This document shows positions 8,759 through 17,325 of a stretch of DNA of 64,000 nucleotides, piece after piece. The translations under genes and the position numbers were made by a program. The notes beneath the pieces are model-generated. The model saw nothing but the letters and a program-made list of their open reading frames with translations, did not search any database and was not told the origin of the DNA. Source of the stretch: an uncultured Oscillospiraceae bacterium (GTDB lineage Bacteria; Bacillota; Clostridia; Oscillospirales; Oscillospiraceae); NCBI GenBank assembly GCA_949935795.1, contig CATLFX010000004.1, positions 1-64,000 on the forward strand, written 5' to 3'. The first letter of the stretch is position 1; every line of letters begins with the position of its first letter.

Positions 8759-8998
8759 ATGAGATTGGATAAATGGTTGAAGGTGTCCCGGCTCATCAAG
8801 CGGCGCACCGTGGCCAACGAGGCCTGCGACGCCGGGCGGGTGACCGCCGGCGGCAGGCCGGTAAAGGCGTCCTACGACGTAAAGCCGGGGGACGTGCTGG
8901 AGCTGAAATTTGGCGAAAAGCTCATCCGGGTGGAGGTGCTGTCCACCGCCGACATTGTGGGCAAGGAGGGCGCGGAGGCCATGTACCGGCAGCTCTGA
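8759..8998 (+). CDS. rqcP: S4-domain ribosome quality control protein RqcP (YabO)
   Basis: This 79-residue RNA-binding protein begins MRLDKWLKVSRLIKRRT, almost the textbook start of RqcP, and consists of one S4 domain. In Bacillus, RqcP works with RqcH in poly-alanine tailing of stalled nascent chains on 50S subunits. The ATG at 8759 follows GGAGGG; the ORF-track TTG start five codons earlier lacks support. It lies 57 bases after hup in the mazG-hup-rqcP cluster, supporting the assignment over a generic Hsp15-like heat-shock protein. Confidence 0.9.
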   Translation: MRLDKWLKVSRLIKRRTVANEACDAGRVTAGGRPVKASYDVKPGDVLELKFGEKLIRVEVLSTADIVGKEGAEAMYRQL

Positions 8999-9012
8999 GA
9001 AGACAGTGCGCG

Positions 9013-9044
9013 AAAAAACGGACCCCGCCGGCGGCGAGGTCCGT
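9013..9044 (-). terminator. Terminator of the malic enzyme gene
   Basis: Read on the minus strand, ACGGACC with a GC-rich inner stem and GGTCCGT is followed by a run of six T. It lies just past the malic enzyme stop and also separates it from convergent rqcP. Confidence 0.75.
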
Positions 9045-9062
9045 TCTCCGTTTATCCCGCGG

Positions 9063-10238
9063 TCAGATACGGGCGGCGCCGGTGTCCCGGGCGGCCTGGG
9101 CCACCGCCGCGGCCACTGCTGGGCCCACCCTGGGGTCGAAGGCCTTGGGCAGGATGCACTGGGGGGACAGCTCCTCCGGGCTGACCAGCCCGGCCAGGGC
9201 GTGGGCGGCGGCCAGCTTCATCTCCTCGTTGATCTCCCGCGCACGCACGTCGAAGGCCCCACGGAACACCCCGGGGAAGGCCAGCACGTTGTTGATCTGG
9301 TTGGGGAAGTCGCTGCGGCCGGTGCCCACCACCGCGGCCCCCGCCGCCAGGGCGGCGTCGGGCATGATCTCCGGGACGGGGTTGGCCATGGGGAACAGGA
9401 TGGGGCCGGGGGCCATGGATTTCACCATGTCCTCCGTCACCAGATTGGGGGCGGACACCCCCACGAACAGGTCGGCCCCGGCCAGCGCATCCTTTAAGCC
9501 GCCCCGGACGGCAGGCCGGGTCATCCGGGCCAGCTCGTCCAGATAGGGGTCGCCCGCCAGGTCGGGCCGTCCCGGATAGACCACCCCGTTGATGTCGCAC
9601 AGCACCGCGTGGCGCAGGCCCAGGGCCCACAGCAGCTTAAAAATGGCGGTGCCCGCCGCCCCGGCCCCGGAGAAGACGGCGCGGATCTCCCCGATTTTTT
9701 TGCCGGTGACCTTCAGGGCGTTGAGGAGGGCGGCGGCCACCACGATGGCTGTGCCGTGCTGGTCGTCGTGGAAGATGGGGATGTCGCACTTCTCTTTCAG
9801 CTTTTTCTCGATCTCAAAGCACCGGGGGGCGGCGATGTCCTCCAGGTTCACCCCGCCGAAGGAGCCGGACAGCAGATATACCGTCTCCACAAACTGGTCC
9901 ACATCCTTGGTCTTGACGCACAGGGGGAAGGCGTCCACCCCGCCGAAAGTCTTGAACAGCACGCATTTGCCCTCCATGACGGGCATGCCCGCCTCGGGGC
10001 CGATGTCCCCCAGGCCCAGCACGGCGGAGCCGTCGGTGATGACGGCACATAGATTGTGCCGGCGGGTGAGAGTCCAGCTCTTGTCCGGGTCCTTTTGGAT
10101 CTCCAGGCAGGGCTGGGCCACGCCGGGGGTGTAGGCCAGGGACAGGTCGGCGGCGTTTGCCGCCGGGGCCCGGGCGGTCACCTCGATTTTGCCCGCCCAC
10201 TCCTGGTGGAGCCGGAGGCTTTCCTTCGCGTAATCCAT
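9063..10238 (-). CDS. NAD(P)-dependent malic enzyme (decarboxylating)
   Basis: This 391-residue enzyme oxidatively decarboxylates malate to pyruvate. It is the short bacterial form: no phosphotransacetylase-like C-terminal domain. Visible are LAYTPGVAQPC near residue 35, the metal-binding IFHDDQHGTA near 150 and the Rossmann loop FSGAGAAGTA near 185. Together with the fumarase alpha subunit at 24.4 kb it points to C4-dicarboxylate metabolism, though the genes are unlinked. It is a single-gene transcript with its own promoter and terminator. Coenzyme choice (NAD or NADP) is not settled by sequence reading. Confidence 0.93.
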   Translation of the reverse strand: MDYAKESLRLHQEWAGKIEVTARAPAANAADLSLAYTPGVAQPCLEIQKDPDKSWTLTRRHNLCAVITDGSAVLGLGDIGPEAGMPVMEGKCVLFKTFGGVDAFPLCVKTKDVDQFVETVYLLSGSFGGVNLEDIAAPRCFEIEKKLKEKCDIPIFHDDQHGTAIVVAAALLNALKVTGKKIGEIRAVFSGAGAAGTAIFKLLWALGLRHAVLCDINGVVYPGRPDLAGDPYLDELARMTRPAVRGGLKDALAGADLFVGVSAPNLVTEDMVKSMAPGPILFPMANPVPEIMPDAALAAGAAVVGTGRSDFPNQINNVLAFPGVFRGAFDVRAREINEEMKLAAAHALAGLVSPEELSPQCILPKAFDPRVGPAVAAAVAQAARDTGAARI

Positions 10239-10292
10239 GATGGCATCTTCCTTTGTCAGTGAATTTTGATTGGAGCAAAACCTGTCCTGTTC

Positions 10293-10321
10293 AAAATACT
10301 ACAAAAGGGGAGCGCTGTCAA
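10293..10321 (-). promoter_or_regulatory. Promoter of the malic enzyme gene
   Basis: On the minus strand, TTGACA, 17 bases and TATTTT lie about 55 bases before the malic enzyme start. The rest of the spacer up to the lipoprotein promoter (10322-10566) is AT-rich with a GC hairpin (GGCCCCG/CGGGGC) near 10445 but no gene. Confidence 0.65.
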
Positions 10322-10566
10322 ACCTTTGTCCGGCTGGAGAGCCGGGCAGAGGGAAAAACGAACAAAAATCGAACGGAATAGAGGAAAAATCTCTCCAGAA
10401 AGTAGAACATTGATCGAACAAAGTGTAAAGTTTTTCTTTGGGGGACGGCCCCGTCGGGCGGGGCAAAATAGAATAATTGGGATTTTGGTGAAAAAATTGC
10501 GCAGAATAAGCCTTTTGCAGTGCTTTTCTGAGAATTTTCTTCTGGCTTGAGCCCGAAAAAAATGAC

Positions 10567-10595
10567 TTGAAATCTGGGCTCCAATGAGGTACAAT
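10567..10595 (+). promoter_or_regulatory. Promoter of the pilus-like operon
   Basis: TTGAAA, a 17-base spacer and TACAAT lie 57 bases upstream of the lipoprotein ATG. This is the only good promoter seen before the seven closely spaced genes that follow. Confidence 0.7.
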
Positions 10596-10651
10596 AAGGC
10601 CGTAAAAGGATAAAAACCATGTGTGAGCCTGTAAGGAGGAAGAGAATTCCC

Positions 10652-11713
10652 ATGAAGAAGAAACGAATGTTCGCATTTTTGCTGGCGGGGTGCTGCCTGC
10701 TCACGGGATGCGCCGGCGCGTCTCAGGACGGGGAGCAGACGGGGGGGAGCCCCGAGGCCCAGCAGAGCGGCTTGGTCCAGAGCGCTGAACCCGGCCAGGC
10801 GGCCGGGATGGACGAGGCGTATATTGACTCGGTGCCCATGCTGGAGGAAGTGAGCCTGGAGGATGAGCTGGTACCCCTGTCCGATGTGCCCGCCGTCGCC
10901 AGCATACTGTCCCCGGTGGCCTCCGGCAAGTCGGTCAAATCCGGCGGCGGCGCTGAGATCGATTACTCCAACATCAAAGACGGCTATGTCATGTGCCGGT
11001 TCGCCGCCTCCAACAGCAAGCGGCTGAAGGTGCAGGTGGCCGGCCCCACCACCACCTATACCTACGACCTGCCCACCGGGAGCTGGGTGACCTTCCCCCT
11101 GTCCGACGGCAATGGCAGCTACAAGGTCACCGCCCTGCAGAACACCACGGGAAAGAAGTACGCCGTTCTGGCCTCCGCCTCCTTCTCCGTGTCGCTGACG
11201 GACGAGTTTGCCCCCTTCCTGCGGCCCAACCAGTACGTGAACTACGAGGGGGCCGTGAACACCATCGCCATGGCGGCCCAGCTGACCAAGGATGTGTCCG
11301 ACCCGCTGGACAAGGTGGGCGCGGTGTACAATTACGTGGTGAAGAACCTGACCTACGACAAGAAGCGGGCCAGCGCGGTGTCCAACGGTACGCTGACCAG
11401 CTATCTGCCCGACCTGGACAGCGTGCTGGCCGAGAAGAAGGGCATCTGCTTCGACTACGCCGCCCTGATGACCGGTATGCTCCGCAGCCAGGGCGTGCCC
11501 TGCAAGCTGGTGGTGGGCTATGCGGGCACCACCTACCACGCCTGGGTGAGCGTGTGGACCGAGGAGACGGGCTGGGTGGACGGCGCCATCTACTTTGACG
11601 GCACCACCTGGCACCGGATGGACCCCACCTTTGCCTCTTCCGGGAACGGCAGCGAAGCCATCATGAAGTACATCGGAAACGGGAGCAATTACAAGGTGAA
11701 ATACCTCTACTGA
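10652..11713 (+). CDS. Transglutaminase-like lipoprotein
   Basis: This 353-residue surface lipoprotein starts with a basic segment, a hydrophobic helix and the lipobox LLTGC, so it should be anchored to the outer face of the membrane. A serine/glutamine-rich linker follows. The C-terminal transglutaminase-like domain has a complete triad: C266 (KGICFDYAAL), H296 (TTYHAWVSV) and D324 (RMDPTFA). The domain may act as a protease or cross-linking enzyme. The ATG at 10652 has AGGAGG upstream, and the ORF-track start 11 codons earlier is rejected. It leads the operon of pilin-like genes, with only 14 bases to the PilC-like gene, so it may process or cross-link the filament. That role is inference. 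Confidence 0.85.
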   Translation: MKKKRMFAFLLAGCCLLTGCAGASQDGEQTGGSPEAQQSGLVQSAEPGQAAGMDEAYIDSVPMLEEVSLEDELVPLSDVPAVASILSPVASGKSVKSGGGAEIDYSNIKDGYVMCRFAASNSKRLKVQVAGPTTTYTYDLPTGSWVTFPLSDGNGSYKVTALQNTTGKKYAVLASASFSVSLTDEFAPFLRPNQYVNYEGAVNTIAMAAQLTKDVSDPLDKVGAVYNYVVKNLTYDKKRASAVSNGTLTSYLPDLDSVLAEKKGICFDYAALMTGMLRSQGVPCKLVVGYAGTTYHAWVSVWTEETGWVDGAIYFDGTTWHRMDPTFASSGNGSEAIMKYIGNGSNYKVKYLY

Positions 11714-11727
11714 AGCGGGGGCCTTCC

Positions 11728-12756
11728 ATGAAACGATTGATTTCCAACGACGATATCGCAAGCTTGTGCCTGGAGCTCTCCCTGCTCCTCCACGCCGGTG
11801 TGAGCACCGGCGACGCCCTCTCCCTCCTCGCGGAGGAGGGAGACCGGGAGGGAGTGCTCAAGGCCATGGCGGAGCAGGTGGACAGCGGCGAAACGCTGTC
11901 TGCCGCTTTGCGTGAGAGCGGGGCTTTCCCCACCTATGTCTGCGGACTGGTGGAGGTGGGCGAGCGGACGGGCAGGACCGAGGAGGCCCTGTCCGCTTTG
12001 TCCCGTTATTACGAGGACCGGGTGCGGCTGGCCCGGCGGGTGCGCTCCGCCCTGCTGTACCCGGCGGTGATGCTGGCGCTGATGCTGGTGGTCATCGGGG
12101 TGCTGCTGGTGAAGGTGCTGCCCATCTTCGACGACGTGTACGCCTCCCTGGGCGGACGGCTCACCGGCGTGGCGGCGGGCCTGCTCACCCTGGGCCGGTG
12201 GCTGGAGGGCGCCATGCCCGTGCTGTTCGCCGTGCTGGCGGTTGTGGCGGCGGCGGTGCTGCTCTTCACCCTGGTGCAGCCGCTGCGCCAGAAAGTGGTT
12301 TCCCTGTGGCAGAGGTCCCGGGGGGACAGCGGCGTGTCCCGGAAGCTGAACAACGCCCGGCTGGCCCAGGCGCTGGCCATGGGCATGGCCAGCGGCCTGC
12401 CCGTGGACGAGGCGGTGGCCCTGTCCGCCAACCTGATGGAGGGCGGCGCGAAGGCGCGGTGCCAGAGCTGCCAGAAGAAGCTGGAGGAGGGCGGGAGCCT
12501 GGGCCAGGCGCTGAAGGACAGCGGCCTGCTTCCCCCGCGGCAGAGCCGACTGCTGGAGCTGGGCCAGCGCAGCGGCGCCGGGGACGCCTCCATGGAGAAG
12601 ATCGCCCGGGACCTGAGCGAGGAGGGCGAGGCCGCCCTGGACGCTCTGGTCAGCCGGGTGGAGCCCGCCCTGGTGCTGGTGTGCTCGGTGCTGGTGGGGC
12701 TGATCCTGCTGTCGGTGATGCTGCCCCTGATGCACATCATGAGCGCCATCGGGTGA
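11728..12756 (+). CDS. Type II secretion/type IV pilus platform protein (PilC/GspF family)
   Basis: This 342-residue inner-membrane protein has two repeated T2SSF domains, each preceding membrane helices: the first with LSLLLHAGVSTGDALSLLAEE and VEVGERTGRTEEAL, the second with LAQALAMGMASGLPVDEAV and LELGQRSGAGDASM. Three hydrophobic segments are clear (near residues 110, 160 and 315). PilC/GspF is the platform on which the cytoplasmic motor turns to add or remove pilins. It is somewhat shorter than the usual 400 residues and lacks the N-terminal extension. It is coupled to four pilin-like genes and pilT. Confidence 0.9.
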   Translation: MKRLISNDDIASLCLELSLLLHAGVSTGDALSLLAEEGDREGVLKAMAEQVDSGETLSAALRESGAFPTYVCGLVEVGERTGRTEEALSALSRYYEDRVRLARRVRSALLYPAVMLALMLVVIGVLLVKVLPIFDDVYASLGGRLTGVAAGLLTLGRWLEGAMPVLFAVLAVVAAAVLLFTLVQPLRQKVVSLWQRSRGDSGVSRKLNNARLAQALAMGMASGLPVDEAVALSANLMEGGAKARCQSCQKKLEEGGSLGQALKDSGLLPPRQSRLLELGQRSGAGDASMEKIARDLSEEGEAALDALVSRVEPALVLVCSVLVGLILLSVMLPLMHIMSAIG

Positions 12757-12760
12757 GCCT

Positions 12761-13084
12761 ATGAAGAGAAAGAAGAGCGGCCTGTTCACCCTCCTGCGGG
12801 GGGTGCTCCTGCCGGTAATCGCGGCGGCGGCCCTGCTGTGGTTTGCCGCGGCGGTGGACAGCCTGGACAGCGGCCGGTCCCAGGAGGACCTGCGCCAGCT
12901 GGAGGAGACCCTGCGGCGCAGCTGCGTGGCCTGCTACGCCGCCGAGGGGGCCTATCCCCCCGACTTGGACTACATCAAGGAACACTACGGATTACAGGTG
13001 GATGAGGAGCGGTACACCGTCAAGTATAACGCTTTCGCGGAAAACCTGATGCCGGACATCACTGTGCTGGAGAACGCGCCATGA
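12761..13084 (+). CDS. Small pilin-like protein (GspG-like)
   Basis: This 107-residue protein has a basic N-terminus, SGLFTLLRGVLLPVIAAAA as a prepilin-like start and one hydrophobic helix, then a globular part with AAEGAYPPDLDYIKEHYGL, a pattern typical of GspG/major pseudopilins. The usual glutamate at mature position 5 appears to be arginine, so classical processing is uncertain. It starts 5 bases after the platform gene and overlaps the next gene by ATGA. Likely a filament or minor pilin subunit; I do not recognise a closer family. Confidence 0.65.
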   Translation: MKRKKSGLFTLLRGVLLPVIAAAALLWFAAAVDSLDSGRSQEDLRQLEETLRRSCVACYAAEGAYPPDLDYIKEHYGLQVDEERYTVKYNAFAENLMPDITVLENAP

Positions 13085-13560
13085 AGAGACAGGGGACAAA
13101 GCACCATATGGACGGGCTTCTCATGCTGCTGCTGTTCGGCGTGTTCGCGGTGTGCGTGCTCATCGTGTTGCTCACCGGGGCGAAGGCCTACCGGGGGCTC
13201 ACCGAACGGGACCGGGCGGCCTACGACCGCCGGACCTGCGTGCAGTACATCGCCACAAAAGTCCGCCAGGGGGACGTGGAGGGCGGCGTGACGGTGGAGC
13301 CCTTCGGGGATACCGCCGCCCTGTGCATGAGGCAGTACGGCTTCGTCACCCGGGTGTACTGCTATGACGGCTGGCTCATGGAGATGTACACCTTTGAGGA
13401 CGCAGAGCTGACCCCCCAGGACGGGGAGAAGGTCATGCCTCTGTCGGGGCTGTCCTTTGACCTGGAGGACGGCCTTTTGACGGTGGAGCTTCAGAGCGGC
13501 GAGGGCGTGACGGATACGCTGCGGCTGGCTCTGCGCTCCGGAGAGGGGGCGGCGGGATGA
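13081..13560 (+). CDS. Membrane-anchored pilus-operon protein (DUF4860-like)
   Basis: This 159-residue protein has one N-terminal helix (MDGLLMLLLFGVFAVCVLIVLLTG) and an extracytoplasmic beta-rich domain with paired cysteines (RRTCVQYI and VYCYDGW). It resembles the DUF4860 proteins found in clostridial pilus-like operons. It probably inserts in the membrane like a minor pilin. The start overlaps the previous stop, and its TGA overlaps the next start. No enzymatic motif is seen. Confidence 0.6.
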   Translation: MKRQGTKHHMDGLLMLLLFGVFAVCVLIVLLTGAKAYRGLTERDRAAYDRRTCVQYIATKVRQGDVEGGVTVEPFGDTAALCMRQYGFVTRVYCYDGWLMEMYTFEDAELTPQDGEKVMPLSGLSFDLEDGLLTVELQSGEGVTDTLRLALRSGEGAAG

Positions 13561-14042
13561 GAAGCAAAGCCCCCCTGCTCCTGATGGAGCAGATGGTGAT
13601 GCTGCTGGTGTTCGCCCTGGCGGCGGCGCTGTGCCTCCAGGCCTTCGTGAAGTCGGACGGCCTGTCGGGGGACAGCGAGAGCCGGGACCGGGCGGTGACC
13701 CTGTGCCAGGAGGCGGCGGAGGTGATCCGCCGCAGCGGCAGCGCGGGCGCGGGCGGTACCGGCGAGGCAATCGCCGCCGCCGCGGAAAAGCTGGGGTATC
13801 ACTGTGAGCACGCGATTCTCTGGCAGGACTTTGACGAGGACTGGAATCCGATGGAATACGGCGTTTACCGGTTGGAGGCGGAAGGAGTTCCCACGCAGGT
13901 CCCCGGCATGGAGGCCGCGCATGTCAGCGTCGTGAAGTGGCATGACGAGGAGCAGGAGCTGGAAGTGCTCTTTGAGCTGGATGTGGCCTGGCAGACCCCG
14001 GTGATGGCGGAGGTGGAGGTGGACGATGGCACAGCAGGCTAA
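13557..14042 (+). CDS. Pilin-like protein with N-terminal helix
   Basis: This 161-residue protein starts MRSKAPLLLMEQMVMLLVFALAAALCLQAF, which resembles a prepilin helix with a glutamate at about the right distance after a short basic leader (LLLME in place of FTLLE). The rest is a compact acidic domain ending in a beta-rich region. It overlaps both neighbours in the pilus-like operon. Function as a minor pilin is inferred from context and the helix only. Confidence 0.6.
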   Translation: MRSKAPLLLMEQMVMLLVFALAAALCLQAFVKSDGLSGDSESRDRAVTLCQEAAEVIRRSGSAGAGGTGEAIAAAAEKLGYHCEHAILWQDFDEDWNPMEYGVYRLEAEGVPTQVPGMEAAHVSVVKWHDEEQELEVLFELDVAWQTPVMAEVEVDDGTAG

Positions 14043-14472
14043 AGCCCGGGAGCGGTTCTCCCCTCCGGCGGTGGGAGGCATTTCCCTGCTGGTGGTGTTC
14101 GCGGTGCTGTGTTTGACGGTGTTCGCCCTGCTGGCGCTGACCACGGTCCAGGCGGATACCCGGCTGGCGGACGCCTCCGCCCAGTCGGTGGCGGATTACT
14201 ACGCCGCCGACTACAGGGCCCAGGAGGTTTTGGCCCGATTGCGCAGCAATGGGGACTGGCCCCAGGATGTGGAGATTGAAATTGCGGGCGCCGTGGTGAG
14301 CTATGCTGTGGCCATCTCGGACAGGCAGGAGCTCCAGGTGGAAGTGGAGCTGGACTGGATGCTTCCGGACGCGGAGCCGGACAGCCGCGGCTATACCATT
14401 CTGCGCTGGCAGGCCGTTCCCACCGGCGAGTGGGAGGGCGACGAGTCCCTGGATATCTGGGACGGAACTTGA
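14026..14472 (+). CDS. PilX/GspK-like minor pilin candidate
   Basis: This 148-residue protein has a 12-residue basic start and then GGISLLVVFAVLCLTVFALLALTTVQADTRLA, which fits the PilX_N type helix followed by the long amphipathic stretch ADYYAADYRAQEVLARLR. Such subunits sit at the filament tip or modulate assembly. It overlaps the preceding gene by 17 bases and is followed after 19 bases by pilT. Assignment is by pattern only. Confidence 0.6.
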   Translation: MAQQAKARERFSPPAVGGISLLVVFAVLCLTVFALLALTTVQADTRLADASAQSVADYYAADYRAQEVLARLRSNGDWPQDVEIEIAGAVVSYAVAISDRQELQVEVELDWMLPDAEPDSRGYTILRWQAVPTGEWEGDESLDIWDGT

Positions 14473-14491
14473 CGACCAAAGGAGAAACCAT

Positions 14492-15550
14492 ATGACACAA
14501 CTGACGGACTATCTACAGCGGGCTGTGACCGGCCAGGCCTCCGACCTGTTCATTGTGGCGGGCGGGCCGGTGTGCGCCAAGGAGGAAAACCGGCTGGTGC
14601 CCATCAGCGAGGACCGGGTGTTTCCCGAGGAGACGGAAAGGCTGGTCCGGGAGGTGTATGACCTGGCCAAACGCCCCATAGACCGCTTTCTCCAACAGGG
14701 GGACGACGATTTCTCCTTCTCCGTGGCGGGCATGGCCCGGTTCCGGGTGAACGTCTACCGCCAGCGGGGGTCCATGGCGGCGGTGATCCGGGTGGTGGCC
14801 TTCGACATCCCCGACTGGAAGGAGCTGCTGATCCCCGAGGGGGTGATGGCCCTGTCCCAGGTCCAGCACGGCATGGTGCTGGTCACCGGCACGGCGGGCA
14901 GCGGCAAGTCCACCACCCAGGCCTGTGTCATTGACCGCATCAACCGCACCCGGGAGTGCCACATCATCACCTTGGAGGACCCCATCGAGTACCTCCACCG
15001 GGACCAAAAGAGCATCGTCAGCCAGCGGGAGATGGCCATTGACACTGCGGATTACCCATCCGCCCTGCGGGCCTGCCTGCGCCAGGCCCCGGACGTGATC
15101 CTGCTGGGGGAAATGCGGGACCAGGAGACCATCCACACCGCCATGACGGCGGCGGAGACGGGCCATCTGCTCATCGCCACCCTCCACACCAAGGGGGCGG
15201 TGAACACCATCGACCGCATCGTGGACACCTTCCCCAGCGGCCAGCAGGACCAGGTGCGGGTGCAGCTGAGCATGGTGCTGCGCACGGTGGTGTCCCAGCA
15301 GCTGGTGCCCAACACCAAGGGAGGGCTGGTGCCCGCCTTTGAGATCATGCACGTGAACAACGCCATTCGCAGCCTCATCCGGGACAGCAAGACCCATCAG
15401 ATCGACAACGCCATCGCCGCCGGCGGCGCGGAGGGAATGATTACCATGGATCAGTCCCTGCTGGCCCTGTACAAGGGCGGGGAGATTACGGCGGAGACGG
15501 CGCTGGCCTACGCGGACAATGCGGACCAGCTGAAGCGGAGAATGGGATAA
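14492..15550 (+). CDS. pilT: PilT-type retraction ATPase
   Basis: This 352-residue cytoplasmic AAA-type motor has Walker A GTAGSGKSTT (K139), the Asp box, Walker B DVILLGEMRD with TAMTAAETGHLLIATLHT, and the PilT-specific C-terminal signature AIRSLIRDSKTHQI. That signature favours the retraction motor over a PilB/GspE assembly motor, which also would be longer. The ATG at 14492 has AAAGGAG upstream; the ORF-track start 63 codons earlier lies inside the previous gene. No PilB, PilM-PilQ or prepilin peptidase gene is in the window. A strong terminator follows immediately. Confidence 0.92.
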   Translation: MTQLTDYLQRAVTGQASDLFIVAGGPVCAKEENRLVPISEDRVFPEETERLVREVYDLAKRPIDRFLQQGDDDFSFSVAGMARFRVNVYRQRGSMAAVIRVVAFDIPDWKELLIPEGVMALSQVQHGMVLVTGTAGSGKSTTQACVIDRINRTRECHIITLEDPIEYLHRDQKSIVSQREMAIDTADYPSALRACLRQAPDVILLGEMRDQETIHTAMTAAETGHLLIATLHTKGAVNTIDRIVDTFPSGQQDQVRVQLSMVLRTVVSQQLVPNTKGGLVPAFEIMHVNNAIRSLIRDSKTHQIDNAIAAGGAEGMITMDQSLLALYKGGEITAETALAYADNADQLKRRMG

Positions 15551-15586
15551 AAAATGGGAGCTTCCACGGGAAGCTCCCATTTTTTC
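15551..15586. terminator. Strong bidirectional terminator after pilT
   Basis: A perfect stem (AAAATGGGAGCTTCC with its complement, loop ACG) followed by T-runs on both strands ends both the pilus-like operon and the convergent membrane protein gene, whose TAG lies at its edge. Confidence 0.9.
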
Positions 15587-17325
15587 TAGGTCCGCGTCAG
15601 ATACCAGCTGTATTCGCTCTCGGTGAGGACGTAGCCCCGGCTTTGAGCGGCCTCCAGGATGGCGGCGGGGTCGTCGAAGAGGCAGTTTTTGGACAGAAAG
15701 ATATAGTCGGGGATCTTGTCCGGGTTGAGCCGGTAGTAGTCCTCCAGCCGGTCCAGGGCGGCCTGGTTCTCCCCGGAGATCCAGCCGGAGAAGGAGGCGT
15801 ACTCCATGGGGTCGGCGGCCAGGGGGCACCAGGACCGCTCGTTGAGGATGAGCAGTTTGCCCCGGGGCAGGGTTTTGTAGATTTGCAGTTCCCCGTTGAG
15901 CCGCTCATACACCCCGGCCCGGTAGGGGGTGGTGCGGATACCCCGTCCCGGTCCCTCTTCCAGGACGGCGGTGAGGGCGGGCGGGGCGTCGTCCATGAAG
16001 CAGTGGAGGGCCTTCACGGAGACCTGGAGCAGAAGGAGGGCGGCGGCGGCAATTGCCGCCGCCCCGGCGGCGATGCGGCGGGGCCAGGGGCCGAAGGACG
16101 CTCCCATCCGGTCCGCCGCCAGCTCCTGGAGCAGCCTGCCCATGAAGAGCAGGCCGGCGGCGCCGGGGAGGGCGCAGGCCATGGAAAAGGCGTAAAAGTA
16201 GTTGTTGGAGCCCAGGGTGACGGCGGCGGCGTAGGCCAGCCCGCCCAAAAACAGGGCGGCGAACAGCCCCCAAGGCCGCTCCCGGCACAGAAGAAAGGCG
16301 GTGAATCCGGGAAAGAGCATGGGGACCATGATTGCGTTGTAGTAGGTGTCCGCCGCCCCGGCGCGGAACAGGGCGTAACCGGCCAGGGCCAGGGCGCAGG
16401 AAGCGGTCAGGTAAATCCACCGGCGGCTCTGCCGACCCCGGTCGGCCAGCAGGGCCAGCAGGAGGGCGGCAAAGCCCCACAGCAGGTACTGGAACAGAGG
16501 GTGGCAGTGGACCAGGGCGTGCCAGGTGTTTTGCAGCTTCACCACCGGGGAGATGGCCTGGTGCTCCGGGTCGGCCAGGATATAGGGCAGGTTGTCCAGC
16601 ACCCCCCGGAGGCCGCAGGCGGTCAGAATATAGAGCAGAAACAGGGCGGCCGCGGCGGCGCACCCCGCCGTCAGCCACAGCAGGCGGGCGGGTGAGAGAA
16701 CGCCGCCCGCGCCGTTTCCGGCGGGCCTGAGCCTCTGCCGGCGGGCGCGGGCCCCCGCTGCGGCGGCGTAGAGGAAATAGGCCCCGGCCAGGTAGGGACA
16801 GCACAGCACCGCCCCCGCCAGAAACAGCCCGGACAGCGCCCAGCGCCATCTTTGCTCAGAAGCGGCCAGCAGGAGGCCGGACAGGAGCAGAAAATCCATG
16901 CCCATGGTGTTGTAGCTCAGGGCCATGATGTCGTATGGCGCGAAGAGGAACCAGGACAGGGCGGCTGCTGCGGCGGCCAGGCCGTACTCCCGGACGCGCC
17001 GGTAGAAAAACAGGGAGACCAGCCCATGGAAAAACACATAGGCGTACCGGGCCGCCAATAAAATGCCGTCGATGGAGCCGGTAACCGTTCGGTACAGCCA
17101 CACCAGAGGGGTGGTGAACAGCCCCGCCATCTGGGACACGTGCCACTCGTCCACAAACAGGGCGTCCCCCATGCTCAGCCGGTGGGGCACGGTGAGGTAG
17201 AAGGCGTCGTCGTAGGAGCCGAAGCCGAAGGGGCACTTCCACAGGGCGAACAGCACGGCGGCGGCGAAGAGCAGGGCGAAAACCCCGTCCCGCCAGCGCC
17301 CTCGCGGGTCAATTGTGTGGGGCAA
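15586..17325 (-). CDS. Multi-membrane GT-C-like glycosyltransferase, unassigned
   Basis: This protein of about 579 residues has an N-terminal helix, then FGSYDDAFYL in the first external loop, where GT-C enzymes (GT39/GT83 type) keep their acidic metal or donor-binding residues. About twelve hydrophobic segments and a soluble C-terminal domain follow. It may transfer a sugar from a polyprenyl phosphate. The ORF-track GTG (17337) abuts AGGAG with no spacing; the in-frame TTG at 17325 sits 11 bases after a perfect AGGAGGTGATC ribosome site, so I prefer it. It overlaps the end of the methyltransferase-MTHFR gene and may be translated with it. Confidence 0.65.
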   Translation of the reverse strand: MPHTIDPRGRWRDGVFALLFAAAVLFALWKCPFGFGSYDDAFYLTVPHRLSMGDALFVDEWHVSQMAGLFTTPLVWLYRTVTGSIDGILLAARYAYVFFHGLVSLFFYRRVREYGLAAAAAALSWFLFAPYDIMALSYNTMGMDFLLLSGLLLAASEQRWRWALSGLFLAGAVLCCPYLAGAYFLYAAAAGARARRQRLRPAGNGAGGVLSPARLLWLTAGCAAAAALFLLYILTACGLRGVLDNLPYILADPEHQAISPVVKLQNTWHALVHCHPLFQYLLWGFAALLLALLADRGRQSRRWIYLTASCALALAGYALFRAGAADTYYNAIMVPMLFPGFTAFLLCRERPWGLFAALFLGGLAYAAAVTLGSNNYFYAFSMACALPGAAGLLFMGRLLQELAADRMGASFGPWPRRIAAGAAAIAAAALLLLQVSVKALHCFMDDAPPALTAVLEEGPGRGIRTTPYRAGVYERLNGELQIYKTLPRGKLLILNERSWCPLAADPMEYASFSGWISGENQAALDRLEDYYRLNPDKIPDYIFLSKNCLFDDPAAILEAAQSRGYVLTESEYSWYLTRT

